Assembly: GCA_036877525.1 (NCBI GenBank)
Contig: JAZGTH010000005.1
Span: 2,362,501-2,426,500, forward strand
Direction of reading: 5' to 3'
DNA from: Chromobotia macracanthus
Lineage: Eukaryota; Chordata; Actinopteri; Cypriniformes; Botiidae
DNA: 64,000 nucleotides
This document shows positions 35,389 through 46,616 of the stretch, in pieces. A program made the translations under genes and the position numbers. Every line of letters starts with the position of its first letter. The stretch's first letter is position 1. The notes below the pieces were generated by a model. It worked only from the letters and a program-made list of their open reading frames with translations. It did no database searches and was not told where the DNA came from.

Positions 35389-36318
35389 TATCACCAGTTT
35401 GTTTATAAGGAGTTACATCAGGACATGAGCCATCTAAGGGCTGAACAAGTGTTGAACTTGGCCAGGGATCGATTTTATTGGCCCCACATGCAAATAGAAG
35501 TGGAACACTATGTCACATGTGTTTGCAGTTGTCTGAGAAGCAAGCGTCCAAACAGGGTGACCCAAGCTCCTCTGATCAATATCACCACCACTTATCCATT
35601 TGAGCTGGTTTCCATTGATTTCTTACATCTGGATATATGTAAAGGAGGTTATGAATACATTTTAGTTGTGATGGACCACTTTACACGGTTTGCTCAAGCA
35701 TATGCGTGTAGAAACAAGAGTGCCAAGACAGCTGCAGAGAAAGTGTTCGGAGACTTTGTTTTGAAGTTTGGGTTCCCAACAAAGCTGCACCACAATCAAG
35801 GCAAGGAATTTGCGAAGAACAAGCTGTTTGCAAAGTTGCAAGAGTACAGTAGTGTGCAAGGCTCCCATACAACACCGTATCACCCACAGGGAAATGGGCA
35901 AGTTGAGCGGTTTAACCGAACTTTGCTCGCAATGCTGAGGACCTTGCCCGAGACCGCCAAAGCCGACTGGAAGACATCACTTGCAAAGGTTGTGAATGCG
36001 TACAACTGTACAAGAAATGAGGCGACGGGGTTTGCACCCTATTACCTTCTCTTTGGTCGTACGCCCAGGTTGCCCATTGATATCATGTTTGGTGTTCCAG
36101 CGAAAGACCAGAGCTCCTCTTACCATGACTATGCTGAGGGCTGGAGGAAGAGAATGATGGAAGCTTACAACTTGGCCTCAAGAGTGTCGCACAGAGAGAA
36201 GGAAAGAGGAAAAGCTCTGTATGACAAGAAAGTGCATGGAGCTGAATTGTTCCCTGGTAATAGGGTACTAGTCCGTAACTTTAAGGAGAAGGGTCAGTCT
36301 AGCATTGTAGATGGGTAA
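35389..36318 (+). pseudogene. Gypsy integrase fragment fused to DIRS sequence
   Basis: One open frame of 325 codons starts in the DIRS part (GTG at 35341) and from about residue 17 is a Ty3/gypsy integrase. The zinc-binding HHCC region has HQDMSHLRAEQV and later cysteines. The core has VSIDFLHLD with the first catalytic Asp. The second catalytic Asp is replaced by Asn (HHNQGKEF). The Glu is present in NGQVERFNRTLLAML. The C-terminal region follows (NEATGFAPYYLLFGRTPRLP). It breaks off after RVLVRNFKEKGQSS. Integrase inserts retrotransposon cDNA into chromosomes; with Asn in the active site this copy would not. Long open frames in dead elements can survive when young. Confidence 0.85.
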
Positions 36319-37134
36319 GCTGTTGAATTAAATGGAGAGAAAATGAGTTTTGTTAGAATGTTAATTAAATGAGCAACTAATAGTTTAATCAGTTTGATTG
36401 ATAAGTTCAAAACAAGAGCACGATCAATTTAATATTTTTTCAGTTCTAATGATAGAGTAGTAGCCACAACATTCCAGAAGAGAACACTTACAAAGTAGAT
36501 TGTGTCAATGGTTCAAGGTTAGATTCCTATAGTAAAAGTACAGATTCCTGTTAATGAACAGTGATGGTGGTAGAAGATCATAGTGCACAATAATGTCTGC
36601 TGCAAACACACTGCATGGAAAAGGAGATAAATGTTGTGTGTGACGTGTGAATGTATAGCACGAGTACTTGAACTTTTGTATCACTGACTCCACCTAAGAA
36701 GTAATCTCATTGGTGAATTGGGGAGAATGTGGAGAAATCTAAAATACATAGATTGATAGGTTAATTTTTGTATAAAAAGCTAGCCCCCCCACCCCCAAAT
36801 ATATTAATTTTCTTTGTAATGTCTGTTCAGTAGTGATTAATTGTTTTATGTATGTTAAAAATATTCAGTGTACACACACATTTCTTGCGTACTCACAGCT
36901 AGGCAATGGGTGTCCAATGGGTGACGGTAGCCAGATGGGAATCCCTAGAGAAGACCTGACAGAGGAAAAAAAAAAGAGTTAGTAGTAGTTCACGCAATGT
37001 TGTGTTGCACGGAGCTGTGGCGAGATTTGTAAAGCTGCTGACTGAATAAATGAAAGAACCCAAAAAATCAATCACGCTTGTTGCCTTCTTCAAGTGTGTT
37101 ACATAAGCTTGCCAGACCTGCTAAGCCCCTGCAC
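36319..37134. other. No recognised gene
   Basis: AT-rich. A C-run/A-run patch at 36786-36800. Region 36880-37080 has LTR-like composition, but no ends are found. Confidence 0.35.
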
Positions 37135-37260
37135 TGCATCCCTTCCTCATCCACAGCATCAGCATCAGCAACATCTTCTCAAAGGCCGGTGCACCACTGA
37201 CACTGCACTAATGTGTCTTTATCCATTAATATGAACGCAAACCGCAAAATGGCATATTAA
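37135..37260 (+). pseudogene. Possible hAT transposase C-terminal remnant
   Basis: Reading across frames, pieces resemble the hAT dimerisation domain: NIFSKAGAPLT and, just before a TAA, NANRKMAY. Too short and frameshifted to be certain; chance is possible. Confidence 0.22.
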
Positions 37261-37343
37261 GCATGTCAGAATGTCCGGTGTTTCTTTCTTTTAAATTACA
37301 AGACTGAGAATTGATGTAACTGCTTTCAGTTATTTGTTTTTTA

Positions 37344-37471
37344 TGTAGTAGTTGGATGTTTGTATGTGTAAGGTGCGTATGTGCAAAGGTGATCACCAGT
37401 AGTGCTGTGTTTAGTAAAAGCTACACATATGAACACGTCGTGTCCAGTCCGTTCTTTATAATATCACAACA
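37344..37471 (+). repeat. 5' LTR, 128 bp
   Basis: Starts TGTAGTAG, ends ATCACAACA. Very short for an LTR. No clear TATA box; TATAA appears near the end (37457-37461). Confidence 0.95.
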
Positions 37472-37489
37472 TGGTGTCAGAAGTGGACT
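37472..37489 (+). other. Primer binding site, tRNA-Leu type
   Basis: TGGTGTCAGAAGTGG begins directly after the 5' LTR. It is complementary to the 3' end of vertebrate tRNA-Leu (CCACTTCTGACACCA; remembered). Confidence 0.8.
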
Positions 37490-37693
37490 AGCCTCGCTTT
37501 CCAAATGAAGTCAGTACTAGTACAGTTGAGAGTGTGTAATCGAAACTTTTAAAGAATAAAAAGTTTGAAAAAGCGTCGGCAGCAGGCAGCTACGGGAGAC
37601 AGACACAGAAGTTTGAGTGAGCCCCCAGGGAGAAAGGCAAGGAAAAAAAGGAAGTGAGAAAAATAAACAGACAACATCACCAAGGTATTTAAG

Positions 37694-38666
37694 ATGGATA
37701 CTTTGTTTTCAATAAGCCCGCCTGATCATTTCGACCTCGCCGATTTTGGCAGCTGGCCAAATTGGATTAGAAGCGGCAGGGATTGATTAAAAAAGTCAGG
37801 AATATCAAGCTAACTCGCTACACGATCTACACGATGGGAGATAAAGCTGACGATATCATGTGCATGCTGGCTTTGTCTGAAGCAGACAGAAAAAAAAAAT
37901 GACAAAGTTAAAGAAGCGTTCGAGAAGCACTTTGTTTGTAAGCACAATGTTATCTATGAGAGGGCTAAATTTAACAAGAGGTGCCAAGAACCGGGAGAGT
38001 TAGCTGAAATGTTCATTACTGCAGTTCATAAACTTGCAGAAAATTGCCAGTATGGTGTCCTTTAAGAGGAAATGATAAGAGATAGACTGGTAGTTGGAAT
38101 TAGTGATCATGGACTGTCAGAAAGAGTTGGATCCCGAACTCACACTCAGTAAAGCTATCACAAAAATAAGACAAAATGAAGAAATAAAAAAGCAGCAGAC
38201 GGTCTTAAGACAAGCAAGTGGGGACACAAATGAGGTAAACATGGACATGTTAAAATATAAAGTCAAAACAAAACATGCACAAAAAGGACCACAAAGGAGA
38301 CCAGACTCTACAAGGTACCACGAAGCAAGCAAAGGATGTGGCAGATGTGGAAAGCCACAAACACACTCACTGAGCAACTGTCCAGCAAGGGATGTGGAGT
38401 GTAGAAAGTGCAAGAAAAAAGGTCACTTTGCAGCAGTCTGCAAAACAAAGAAAAGAATGGATGAAATATATATGAGTGATGAGACAGAGAGCATAGAGAC
38501 TGTGTTCTTGGTAGTTGCAAAGTTAGAGAATTCAACTGTTGTCTGGCAAAAGACCGTCACAATGAATGGGGAACAAATGATTTTCAAGCTAGACACCGGA
38601 GCTGCAGTCACAGCCATCCCAGAGAGCTTGTACTCAAAGAGGAGCCATGGTATTCTCAGTCCATGA
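37694..38666 (+). pseudogene. gag and protease of the complete gypsy element
   Basis: Gag starts MDTLFSISPPDHFDLADFG, with an early stop near 37786 and frameshifts near 37900 and 38125. Its capsid part includes KFNKRCQEPGELAEMF and, after another stop, EEMIRDRLVVGIS. From 38094 one frame is open for 190 codons. It has two zinc knuckles (CGRCGKPQTHSLSNC and CRKCKKKGHFAAVC), the second of standard CX2CX4HX4C form. The aspartic protease signature FKLDTGAAVTAIP follows at about 38583-38620. Gag packages RNA and the protease cleaves the polyprotein. A frameshift near 38650 cuts the frame before reverse transcriptase. Confidence 0.85.
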
Positions 38667-38823
38667 GAAAAAGCTGTGTGGACCAAGCAACACACCAATA
38701 CAGGTAAAAGGGCAGTTTGAAGCGTCACTTCATTATCAGGGGAAAATCATAAAACACCCAGTGTTTGTTATACCAAGACTCGTGACCCCTCTCCTGTGAC
38801 TACCAGCCATAAAAGAGCTGAAT

Positions 38824-40015
38824 TTGCTGCACACAGTGGATGTAATTCAGACATCAGAGCCGAATTATAAAGAGCTTTTCCCAAAAGTCTTCACAGGTCT
38901 CGGAACAATAGAAGGAGCTTACAAAATCAAACTGAAAGAGTCATTTGCTCTGTCTGTCCCTCGTCGAGTGCCCTTGCCCATGAGAAACAAAGTCAAAGAG
39001 GAGCTGAAAAGAATGGAAGACCTGGGTGTCATAGCACCCATCGAAGAAGCAACAGAGTGGTGCTCAGGTATGGTTATTGTACCAAAACCAAATGGCAAGA
39101 TCCGAATCTGTGTTGATTTAACACATCTGAATAACAATGTCTGCAGAGAGAGACACATCCTTCCAGCAGTGGATGAAACACTGGCTAAACTGTCAGGTGC
39201 AACAGTTTTCTCTAAGCTAGATGCTACTGCTGGATTCTGGCAGATTCCTTTGCATAAAGATTCGGTCCCGCTCACTACTGTCATTACGCCTTATGGAAGA
39301 TATTGTTTTCATCGCCTTCCATTTGGCATCTCGTCAGCGCCAGAACACTTTTAGAAACGCTTAACACAGATGCTTGAGGGCTTGGAAGGTACATTGTGCC
39401 ATGCAGACGACATCCTGGTGTTCAGCACTACACGCAAAGAACATGATGCAAGACTTGTCAAACTACTTAAACATCTAGAACAGAAAGGATTGACACTAAA
39501 CGAGAAATGTAAATTTCTCAGTGCCTCAAGTAAGGTTGTTAGGACATGTTCTCAGTGCAGAGGGCATACAAGCTGACCCAGACAAAATTAAAGCTATAAA
39601 AGAGATGCCAGAGCCAACAAACACAGCTGATGTAAAGAAATTCCTCGGCATGGTGAATTACATTGGAAAATGTTTCTCCCAACATTGCAGAGCTGACTGG
39701 ACCAATCAGAGACCTGCTAAAGGCTGACAATGACTGGGCATGGGAGAGCCCACAACAACAAGCTTTTGAAAAAGTAAAACAAGAACTCAGTTCTTCAGCA
39801 GTATTAGCACAATACTGCCCAGAACGACAGACTAGAGTTTCAGCTGATGCATCTTTCTTTGGACTAGGTGGTGTACTGTCTTAGCTACAGCCTTCGGGTG
39901 TATGGAGACCCGTCACTTTCATCTCCAGGAGCATGACACCTGCAGAGGAAAGATATGCACAAATTGAGAAGGAGGCACTGGCAATCACTTGGGACATGGA
40001 ATCATGTCATTGATC
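38824..40015 (+). pseudogene. Reverse transcriptase and partial RNase H
   Basis: Frame 38824-39354 covers the fingers and palm (RRVPLPMRNKVKEELKRMED, GKIRICVDLTHLNNNV, FSKLDATAGFWQIPLH, RLPFGISSAPEHF). A stop replaces a codon after HF. The next frame has the active-site box HADDILVFS, with both aspartates and His in place of the usual Tyr/Leu position. It continues LGHVLSAEGIQADPDKIKAI, KFLGMVNYIGK after a frameshift. RNase H begins (RVSADASFFGLGGVLS, stop, ERYAQIEKEALAITWDM), then breaks off near 40007 and runs directly into the sequence before integrase. So the second half of RNase H is deleted. The enzyme would copy element RNA into DNA. Confidence 0.85.
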
Positions 40016-41228
40016 ATGTCAACAACTGCCAGGAACACCTACCAAGCTTGCTCAGATAAAGAAGGCTCAGGAAGAGGATGAAGTGTGCAAGCAGCTAAGT
40101 TCTCTTGTGCGCACAGGGTGGGAGGATAAAAAGACTATTCCACCACACCTAGCATCGTTTTGGCAACACAGAAATGACCTGCTTATTGCAGAGGGCATGC
40201 TGATGAAAGGAAAAAGACTTTGTGATACTTGGCAGTATACAAGGAGAAGTCCTAGAGAAGATACATCAGGGACATCAAGGCATCACTAAATGCTTGGCAA
40301 GAGCACAGATGTCAGTATGATGGCAGGGTATGACTAAACAAATCAAAGACAAAGTGAGTCAATGCGAAACTTGTGTCAAAAACAGCTACAGTCATCCAGA
40401 ACCCCTGCTGACTACTCCTTTGCCCTCATAACCATGGCAGAGAGTGGCAGCAGATCTTTTCCACTGGAACAAGGGTAATTATGTCCTGCTTGACTACTAC
40501 TCATGCTACATAGAAGTTGTTCTGCATAGAAGTTGTTTAGAAGTTCAACTGCAGCAAAACCTGTGATAGAGAAACTGAAAGCAATGTTTGCTCGTCACGG
40601 GGTCCCAGAGGTTTTAGTTATGGACAATGGTCCACAGTTTTCTGCATCAGACTTTGCTGACTTTGCAAAGGATTATGATTTCCATCATGTGACCAGCAGT
40701 CCGCACTATCCTCAAAGTAACGCAGAAGCAGAAAGAGCAGTCAGAACTGTTAAAGCTTTGTTAAAGAAGGGTGAGGATCCTCACAAAGCACTTATGGCTT
40801 ACAGAGCTACACCATTAACTTCAGGAGCTTCACCTGCTCAACTACTAATGGGGCAGAACATTAGGACTGTTCTCCCAGTGCATCAATCCACACTGAAACC
40901 AGGGTGGCCAAACCTCAGCACCTTTAAGAAAAAGGACAAAGACCTGAAGGAAAAGCAAGCAAAATGGTATAATAAACACCACAGAGTACAAGTGAAACCT
41001 GCTCTACAGACAGGTCATTCAGTCTGGATCAAGCACCTACCAAGTCCAGGGAGAGTTACAAATTCGGCTGATACCCCACGTTCCTACATTGTAGAAGGGC
41101 AAAATGGTAGCCTGAGAAGACATCGTTCATATTTGAGAGCAGTTCCTTCACAGCCAAGAGAGTCTCAGGACTGTGTTAGAAGCAGAGTGGGCCAGGTTAT
41201 TAGGCCACCATTAAGACTGAACCTATAG
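40016..41228 (+). pseudogene. Integrase of the complete gypsy element
   Basis: The zinc-binding part lies at 40250-40390 in shifted frames (IHQGHQGITKCLARA, VSQCETCVK). The first catalytic Asp is in VAADLFHW (about 40450). After a short duplication of 'agaagttgtt' text at 40515-40545 and a frameshift, a 231-codon frame starts at 40533. It holds VLVMDNGPQFSASDF with the second Asp and SNAEAERAVRTVKALL with the Glu. The C-terminal domain ends SRVGQVIRPPLRLNL and a stop. All three catalytic residues can be read, but not in one frame. Confidence 0.85.
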
Positions 41229-41458
41229 ATCTATGATAGGATTTGCTGTTGTCCATCCAGTAATTATTTCCCTTTCTTCTATTGATAAAAAGTAATAATG
41301 GGATAATGTCTGTTTTTTTCTTTCCCAGCAGTGAAAGACTGATTTTTTTTTTCATTTTTGGAAGATGCACAGAAGGGGAGGGAATAGACTGAATGAGAGT
41401 TTAACAGTGCAGTGTTATGTTCATGCTAAAGTTCATGATATCTGTTATTGGGAGTTGT

Positions 41459-41476
41459 TTAGTTAAAAGGGGGAGG
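41459..41476 (+). other. Polypurine tract
   Basis: AAAAGGGGGAGG immediately upstream of the 3' LTR, the plus-strand primer position. Confidence 0.85.
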
Positions 41477-41604
41477 TGTAGTAGTAGGGTGTTTGTATGT
41501 GTAAGGTGCGCATGCGCAAAGGTAAGCACCAGTAGTGCTGTGTTTAGTAAAAGCTGCACATATGAACATGCCGTGTCCAGTCCGTTCTTTATAATATCAC
41601 AACA
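41477..41604 (+). repeat. 3' LTR, 128 bp
   Basis: Same length and ends as the 5' LTR; followed by TTTTA, the copy of the five bases before the 5' LTR. Confidence 0.95.
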
Positions 41605-41744
41605 TTTTATACATGTGACTATTTGACTAATTTCTTAAATGAAAGACTACCAGTTGACTAAGAAAATCCCTCGGGGCAGCCTTAATGCTAAATAGGCCTA
41701 ACCTGGGGATGAAGCAGTTTTATGTCTGTTTTAAGCAGTGATAC

Positions 41745-41900
41745 TTCTGTAGCTCGGTTGGTAGAGCATTGCTTTAGCAGCGCAAAAGGTTTTGGGTTTG
41801 ATTTCCAGGGAGCACATGTACTACAAAATGTATAATTTGAATGTTCTGTAAGCCACTTTTCAAAGTGTCTGCCAAATGCATAAATGAAATGTAACCACAG
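41745..41900 (+). mobile_element. tRNA-derived SINE, second copy
   Basis: A box TAGCTCGGTTGG (41750-41761) and B box GGTTTGATTTCC (41795-41806), then GTAAGCCACTTTTCAAAGTG and TCTGCCAAATGCATAAATG. Same family as the SINE at 17.8 kb but more worn: part of the GGATAAAAGCG tail is lost. Confidence 0.8.
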
Positions 41901-43692
41901 AATTTACACTGCTTATAAAAAAATTATTTCTAACACAAAATACATCTAATGTATAAACCAGGGTCTGTGCAATGTGATAAAATTCATACTGCAAACATCC
42001 AAGAGACTGCCATTAAAATGAATAAAGACGAGGTTAGCTTTCTCCATATATAGTAGACCTTCTTGAGTTAAATTTTACAGCTTTTTTAGCAGAAAACTGA
42101 AGGAAGATCCTGGTGAAATGGCGTAAAACTTAACTTTTCGCGAAACTATATTGACAGCCAAAAATAAATTACACAAATGTAAAAATAAAGTGAAACTGGG
42201 GCCTAAGTAAAAACAAAGTTTAATTTTGTTTATTAGCAGTGTTTTGAAGTCTCAGTCAGGGTGGGTTGAAAGCAAGCTGACTCATTCTGTTAGTCAGTAA
42301 TAAGCATAACCCACAATACCCATCAAGCTTGCTTTAGTGTAAATTGAACAAGTGATTTATTACTCATTACTTTGAAACAAGTAATATGGCTACAATTAGG
42401 TTTGTAAAGTCTTAAAAGTTTTCTTTTTAATGTCAGCATTACCACTGTCTTTGTGAACTCTGCAAACATTAACGTTAGATCTTTTCCTAACTCTGGGCTT
42501 AAGTTTAGTTGGAGTGATCTATGGCGCCTGCCTGTGTTTGTGACACTGCATCCCCAGCTATAATTTTCTAGTCTTCTCTAGAGAAACATTACACAGATAT
42601 AATTACCAGCTTGAGGTTGAGCACTACTGTTTGTACCTATGCTAAGCATTCATCACTCTGCCTTTTGCTCAGGGGTTCTGGTGACTTCCTGCGGCTGTAG
42701 GAAACATCTAGTGTTAGGAATGAGATTGAGCTGGGTGGTAGAGGTTGGGTTCATAATTCCTCACCCACTGCAGTGTTTTTTCATTGTAGATGTCACATTT
42801 CAGTATTTTATCATTTGCTGCTAATGATTATAATGGTGTTTTGCAGACCACATCATGTTATTAAGTACCTTTTGAATAAATAATTATATTATTTATTTAA
42901 ACTTCATTTACACATGAAAATTAACAGGATGCCTAATAAGATGGAAATAAAGGGCCATTGTTTTTTTTGAGCCATAAGATATCCTAAATTTTATCAGCAT
43001 AACATTGGTTTAAGTTGGCATTGTGTGGGTAGGATTTCAGAGCTCCAGCTGCTAAATAGATTGTGACACCTGTAAAAAGTTCAACACTGTTCATGGTGTC
43101 ATGACCACCAGGTGTCCATCTCCAAGGTGATGTACAAACCAGCTTATGGTGTAAAGTCTTGAATCTTAACAGCAGTGTTGGATGTTGGTGCTTAATGTGG
43201 CATGTTGGTGTCTCCACCTTCCTTATTAACTAGCTTAGTCAACCCAGAATTATTGCTGATCCAAGCTGGTCAGCAGGGGTGTAATGTATACATAGTATGA
43301 ATTAATTCCCTAATTAATTAATTAATTCCCCAATTAATTACTCAATTATTTAATTAGTTGATTCATGAAAGAACGAAAGAAACTTCTGGGTATTGTTGTT
43401 ACAGTGTAGCATGTACTTACTGTAGGGTTAGGGTTAAAGTTTGGTTAAGGGTTAGTTGTAAGTTGTATGTAATTCTGCATCATTTACTTTTATTACTATA
43501 GTAAATATGTGTAACATGTAACAAAGACACTGTGAATTAAAGTGTTACTGGCTGCTGCAAGTAATTTGCATTTCAATTTGTCCTTGTAATGTCTGAAAGA
43601 GAAGACAACAACTGTTTCACACAGGAGTTTTACTTCATATTCAATACAATACATCAGACATACATCAAAAAATTGATAACTGAACTGGTAAA
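41901..43692. other. No recognised gene; TTAATTAA-rich patch
   Basis: AT-rich. At 43293-43360 repeated TTAATTAATTCCC units occur. At 43424-43452 a few TAGGGTT-like words occur, too short for a telomere-type array. Confidence 0.4.
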
Positions 43693-44651
43693 TGTAGGGA
43701 CCCCTAAAAACTGTAAAAAGTGTTTCACATAATTGTTGGTTATGTATTTTCTTTATTGTTACATGTTTGTGTCATGTATATTGATTTCACTAAAGTTCCC
43801 ATAATTCTTTGTTTCATTTTCTGTCGCCTTTCATTTCTTAACCAATCAGATGTTTTCTTGAATTTGAGTGACACATTGTTAACCAATCGATCTGAAGTCT
43901 GTTCAGTGTTTCTATTTTCTTTTACTTGCGAGAAGACGGAATAGGAGAGGAGGAGCATCACACATGGAGAGCAGTGGTTGATCGTGCTCTGCGTCATGAG
44001 AAAAAGTTATTTTGGAGACTAAAATACTCTTAGAAGTATATGGGCCCATAAACAATCACACGAAGTGTGCGGAGTGTTTTCTCTCGTTTATGGTGTTGCG
44101 GACTGTGTTTCTCTTGAGTTAATTTCAGTTTCTCGTCTTGTTGAGCAAACGGTTGCGTTAACTAGCCGCCATGATGTCTTGAGGAGAGTGAATTTCTCAG
44201 CGTCATATAGAGAATAGTGAAAGGACTTCTCTACACTTTTTCTGTGACTGGACAAAGTGGAATCATCAGTTGGATGTGACGGACTCACAGCTCACTGCTT
44301 TACTCTCTCTCTAGGATTCTTCACTGGGCCCCAACGAGACTGTTAAGTGACTAACGTTACAAAGTGTGTTTTCCATATTTATTTTCAGTGGGAGGGATTG
44401 TTTGTTTTTTTCTTTCCTTTCTTTCCTTTTAAAGGGAATTAAATTGGGAAAAATAAATCTTAAATTGTCTTTACGCTTTAATATATGGGTCATTGCATTT
44501 TATTTCTAATAATAGGGACCTGAAATATTTTTAAATTTTAAATTTGGATTTTAAATAGACAGGAAAACCGGCCAATTCTACATTCAACTGCCGAGAACCT
44601 AGGACCTTGTTAGTTTATTACCTTTCAACTGTAGTTGAAAAAAGGGTTACA
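43693..44651 (+). repeat. Solo LTR of the PNMA-like gypsy family
   Basis: A 959-bp LTR, TGTAGGGACCCC to GGGTTACA, nearly identical to the 5' LTR at 60574-61539 (opposite strand). It lacks a 27-bp piece present in the other copies, consistent with slippage between two AGAGAAGTCC repeats. Flanking bases do not match each other (GTAAA left, CTGCC right), so the original target duplication is not beside this copy. Confidence 0.92.
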
Positions 44652-45730
44652 CTGCCATAACTTCATGATTAATTATTTTAATTTGCTTGAACTTTAAACT
44701 TGCTGAATGTTTGCCTGTGTGTGTATATTAGAATAGAAAGAGTTAGGGTTTAGGTAATACATCACATTGTTATCCCTAATCATGCTGAGTGTTGCTACAT
44801 GCTCTTAAACAGCATTGGATTAATGTTCTCTTTGGCCAAGAAAGAATATTCTACTATATTCTATACTGTCTCTGTAAACATTTGCTCTATAAGTGTTGGC
44901 TACATGTCGTTGCCAACCAGTCCTTGGTTATGTTTTATTTTCTTTTGCTGACCCTATTAAAAATGGTTCTGCTCCAATATGCTAAGATGCTAGCACACCA
45001 AGCAAGTGGTTTGTTATTCTTGAGAAGTAGTACACACAACAACATCCTATTTGATAACCAGCTTGTTACAACCAGGCAAGTTTGATTTTACCAGATTCAA
45101 AACAAGTGCTCCTTCTATTATATTCACAAGACAAATTATTCACTGCGAACTCCATCACATTGTTATTTCAGTAGGGACCACTGTTTATTTAACCTCTGCT
45201 CAAAAGTAGCAATGTGAACGTATGTTTCTGTTTGTGTTTATTTCTGTGAATGTGCTGTCCCAGTGCAATTTTGTAAAGTGTGATTATTTACATTTAAATG
45301 CAGTGAAGGCTGCATCCTCATTTAAAATCTGTTCAAATGATGTGGGAATTTGTATCACCACACTGCTGTTAGATAATTAATAAAAATTTCATCTCCACCC
45401 TGCACTCCTCGTCTTTTCATTCAAGACGCTTACTGTTCAAGTGTCAGTTTAGAAAGAGACCAAGTACTCACAACTGGGAGTCAAAATCACAACTACATAT
45501 GTCCCTCTGCCTGCTCAAGCATTTAGCATACTTCCCATTTTCCGAGTGCACCATGTCTTATCATTTCTTAACAGAAACATAGGAGGTAGTTTAGCCTTGC
45601 ACAAAGCTTTGATTATATGTTACACAGCATGAAAAGAATGGAAATTTATACTGCTACTTATGTCCCCACACTGCCCATGAGAAGAGATTATTAGAAAGCA
45701 GATTAGATTTAAAATAAAATCTGATCATGT
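44652..45730. other. No recognised gene
   Basis: AT-rich spacer; nothing seen. Confidence 0.4.
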
Positions 45731-45896
45731 TGTCAGAAACGCTGAGGGAAGAATCCAATTGTAGGACACAGCTTTATTTTATTATATAAACAGAAACTCC
45801 CTCGAGGGAGCAAAACAAGAACCAAAAACAAGACTATAAATAGTAAGACCAGAAAACCCAAACAAGACTTGAGATAAACGAGAACCGATTAAGACC

Positions 45897-45900
<4 letters not shown>
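45731..45900 (-). repeat. LTR-like A-rich fragment
   Basis: GGACACAGCTTTATTTTATT followed by AACAAGAACC, CAAACAAGACTTGAG. This resembles minus-strand LTR or 3' ends of teleost elements, but no borders are visible. Confidence 0.3.

Positions 45901-45932
<32 letters not shown>
45901..45932. repeat. (AT)n microsatellite
   Basis: Sixteen AT units without interruption. Confidence 0.95.
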
Positions 45933-45935
<3 letters not shown>

Positions 45936-46486
45936 ATATGTAGTGTTTCCCTTCAATAATCCCATATGAGTAATTTTCAGTAAACCTGTGTCCTCTCCTA
46001 GGCAGAAACATCATGGCCTATAATATGGGTTGGTTCTCTCTATGGTAGTCCCCCACTTATAGTCGTAATTTGATATGACACTTTCCTTGAAGTCCATTTT
46101 CCACATGCAGACCTCCCTTTAGGTAAATTGTGGTCTCCACAGTGTCTTCTCTTCTCGAGAAGTTCACTGTTCCAACACACTTGACGATCCTTTTAGAAGC
46201 TTTATATGCATTGCAAAACATTTTATCTGCTGTTTCTCTTTATTTAAATTGTTAAATCATGCAATTATGTGATTAATTAAAATAAGGATAAATCCTTAAT
46301 TCAACTAAAAAGGGAAAAGCCTCATTTGACAGTTACAACTGATAACATCAGTGTAAAGGAACAGTACTGGTCTTGATACAAAATATAAACATGATATTAT
46401 AAACTCTTATTTTTGCCACTATTATTACCTGAACAACATAAATGAATTACAGGTAACAAACATTTCTTCAACTAACTACTTTTATA
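45933..46486. other. No recognised gene
   Basis: Less AT-rich between 45990 and 46200, possibly a worn repeat. I assign nothing. Confidence 0.35.
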
Positions 46487-46616
46487 TGTTACAGAAGTGG
46501 CCCCCGCATCACCTCCTCCGAACCACCAGAGGGAACCCTCTCCCGGATACTAGTTTACTTCCGGACTACTACGGACTATTTCCCATAGGGCCGCATTCCT
46601 GACGAACATTCTTGCA

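Larger units (their letters stand above)
37344..41604 (+). mobile_element. Structurally complete gypsy LTR retrotransposon
   Basis: Two direct LTRs of exactly 128 bp (37344-37471 and 41477-41604) flank a primer site, gag, protease, reverse transcriptase, integrase and a polypurine tract in the usual gypsy order. The five bases TTTTA directly before and after are identical, the expected target duplication, so both ends are certain. The LTRs differ at 9 of 128 positions by my count, so this is not a recent insertion. Internal genes have stops, frameshifts and a deletion in RNase H. The protein text is like the 'K02A2.6-like' gypsy proteins annotated in many fish (Mag-type lineage, from memory). 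Confidence 0.93.

Noticed and set aside
35341..36318. Functional host gene derived from integrase (GIN-type)
   Set aside because: The frame starts in DIRS DNA at GTG, has Asn for a catalytic Asp and ends abruptly; a domesticated gene would need evidence of selection that I cannot see.
43424..43452. Telomere-like TAGGGTT words
   Set aside because: Only a few imperfect units; far too short for an interstitial telomere array.
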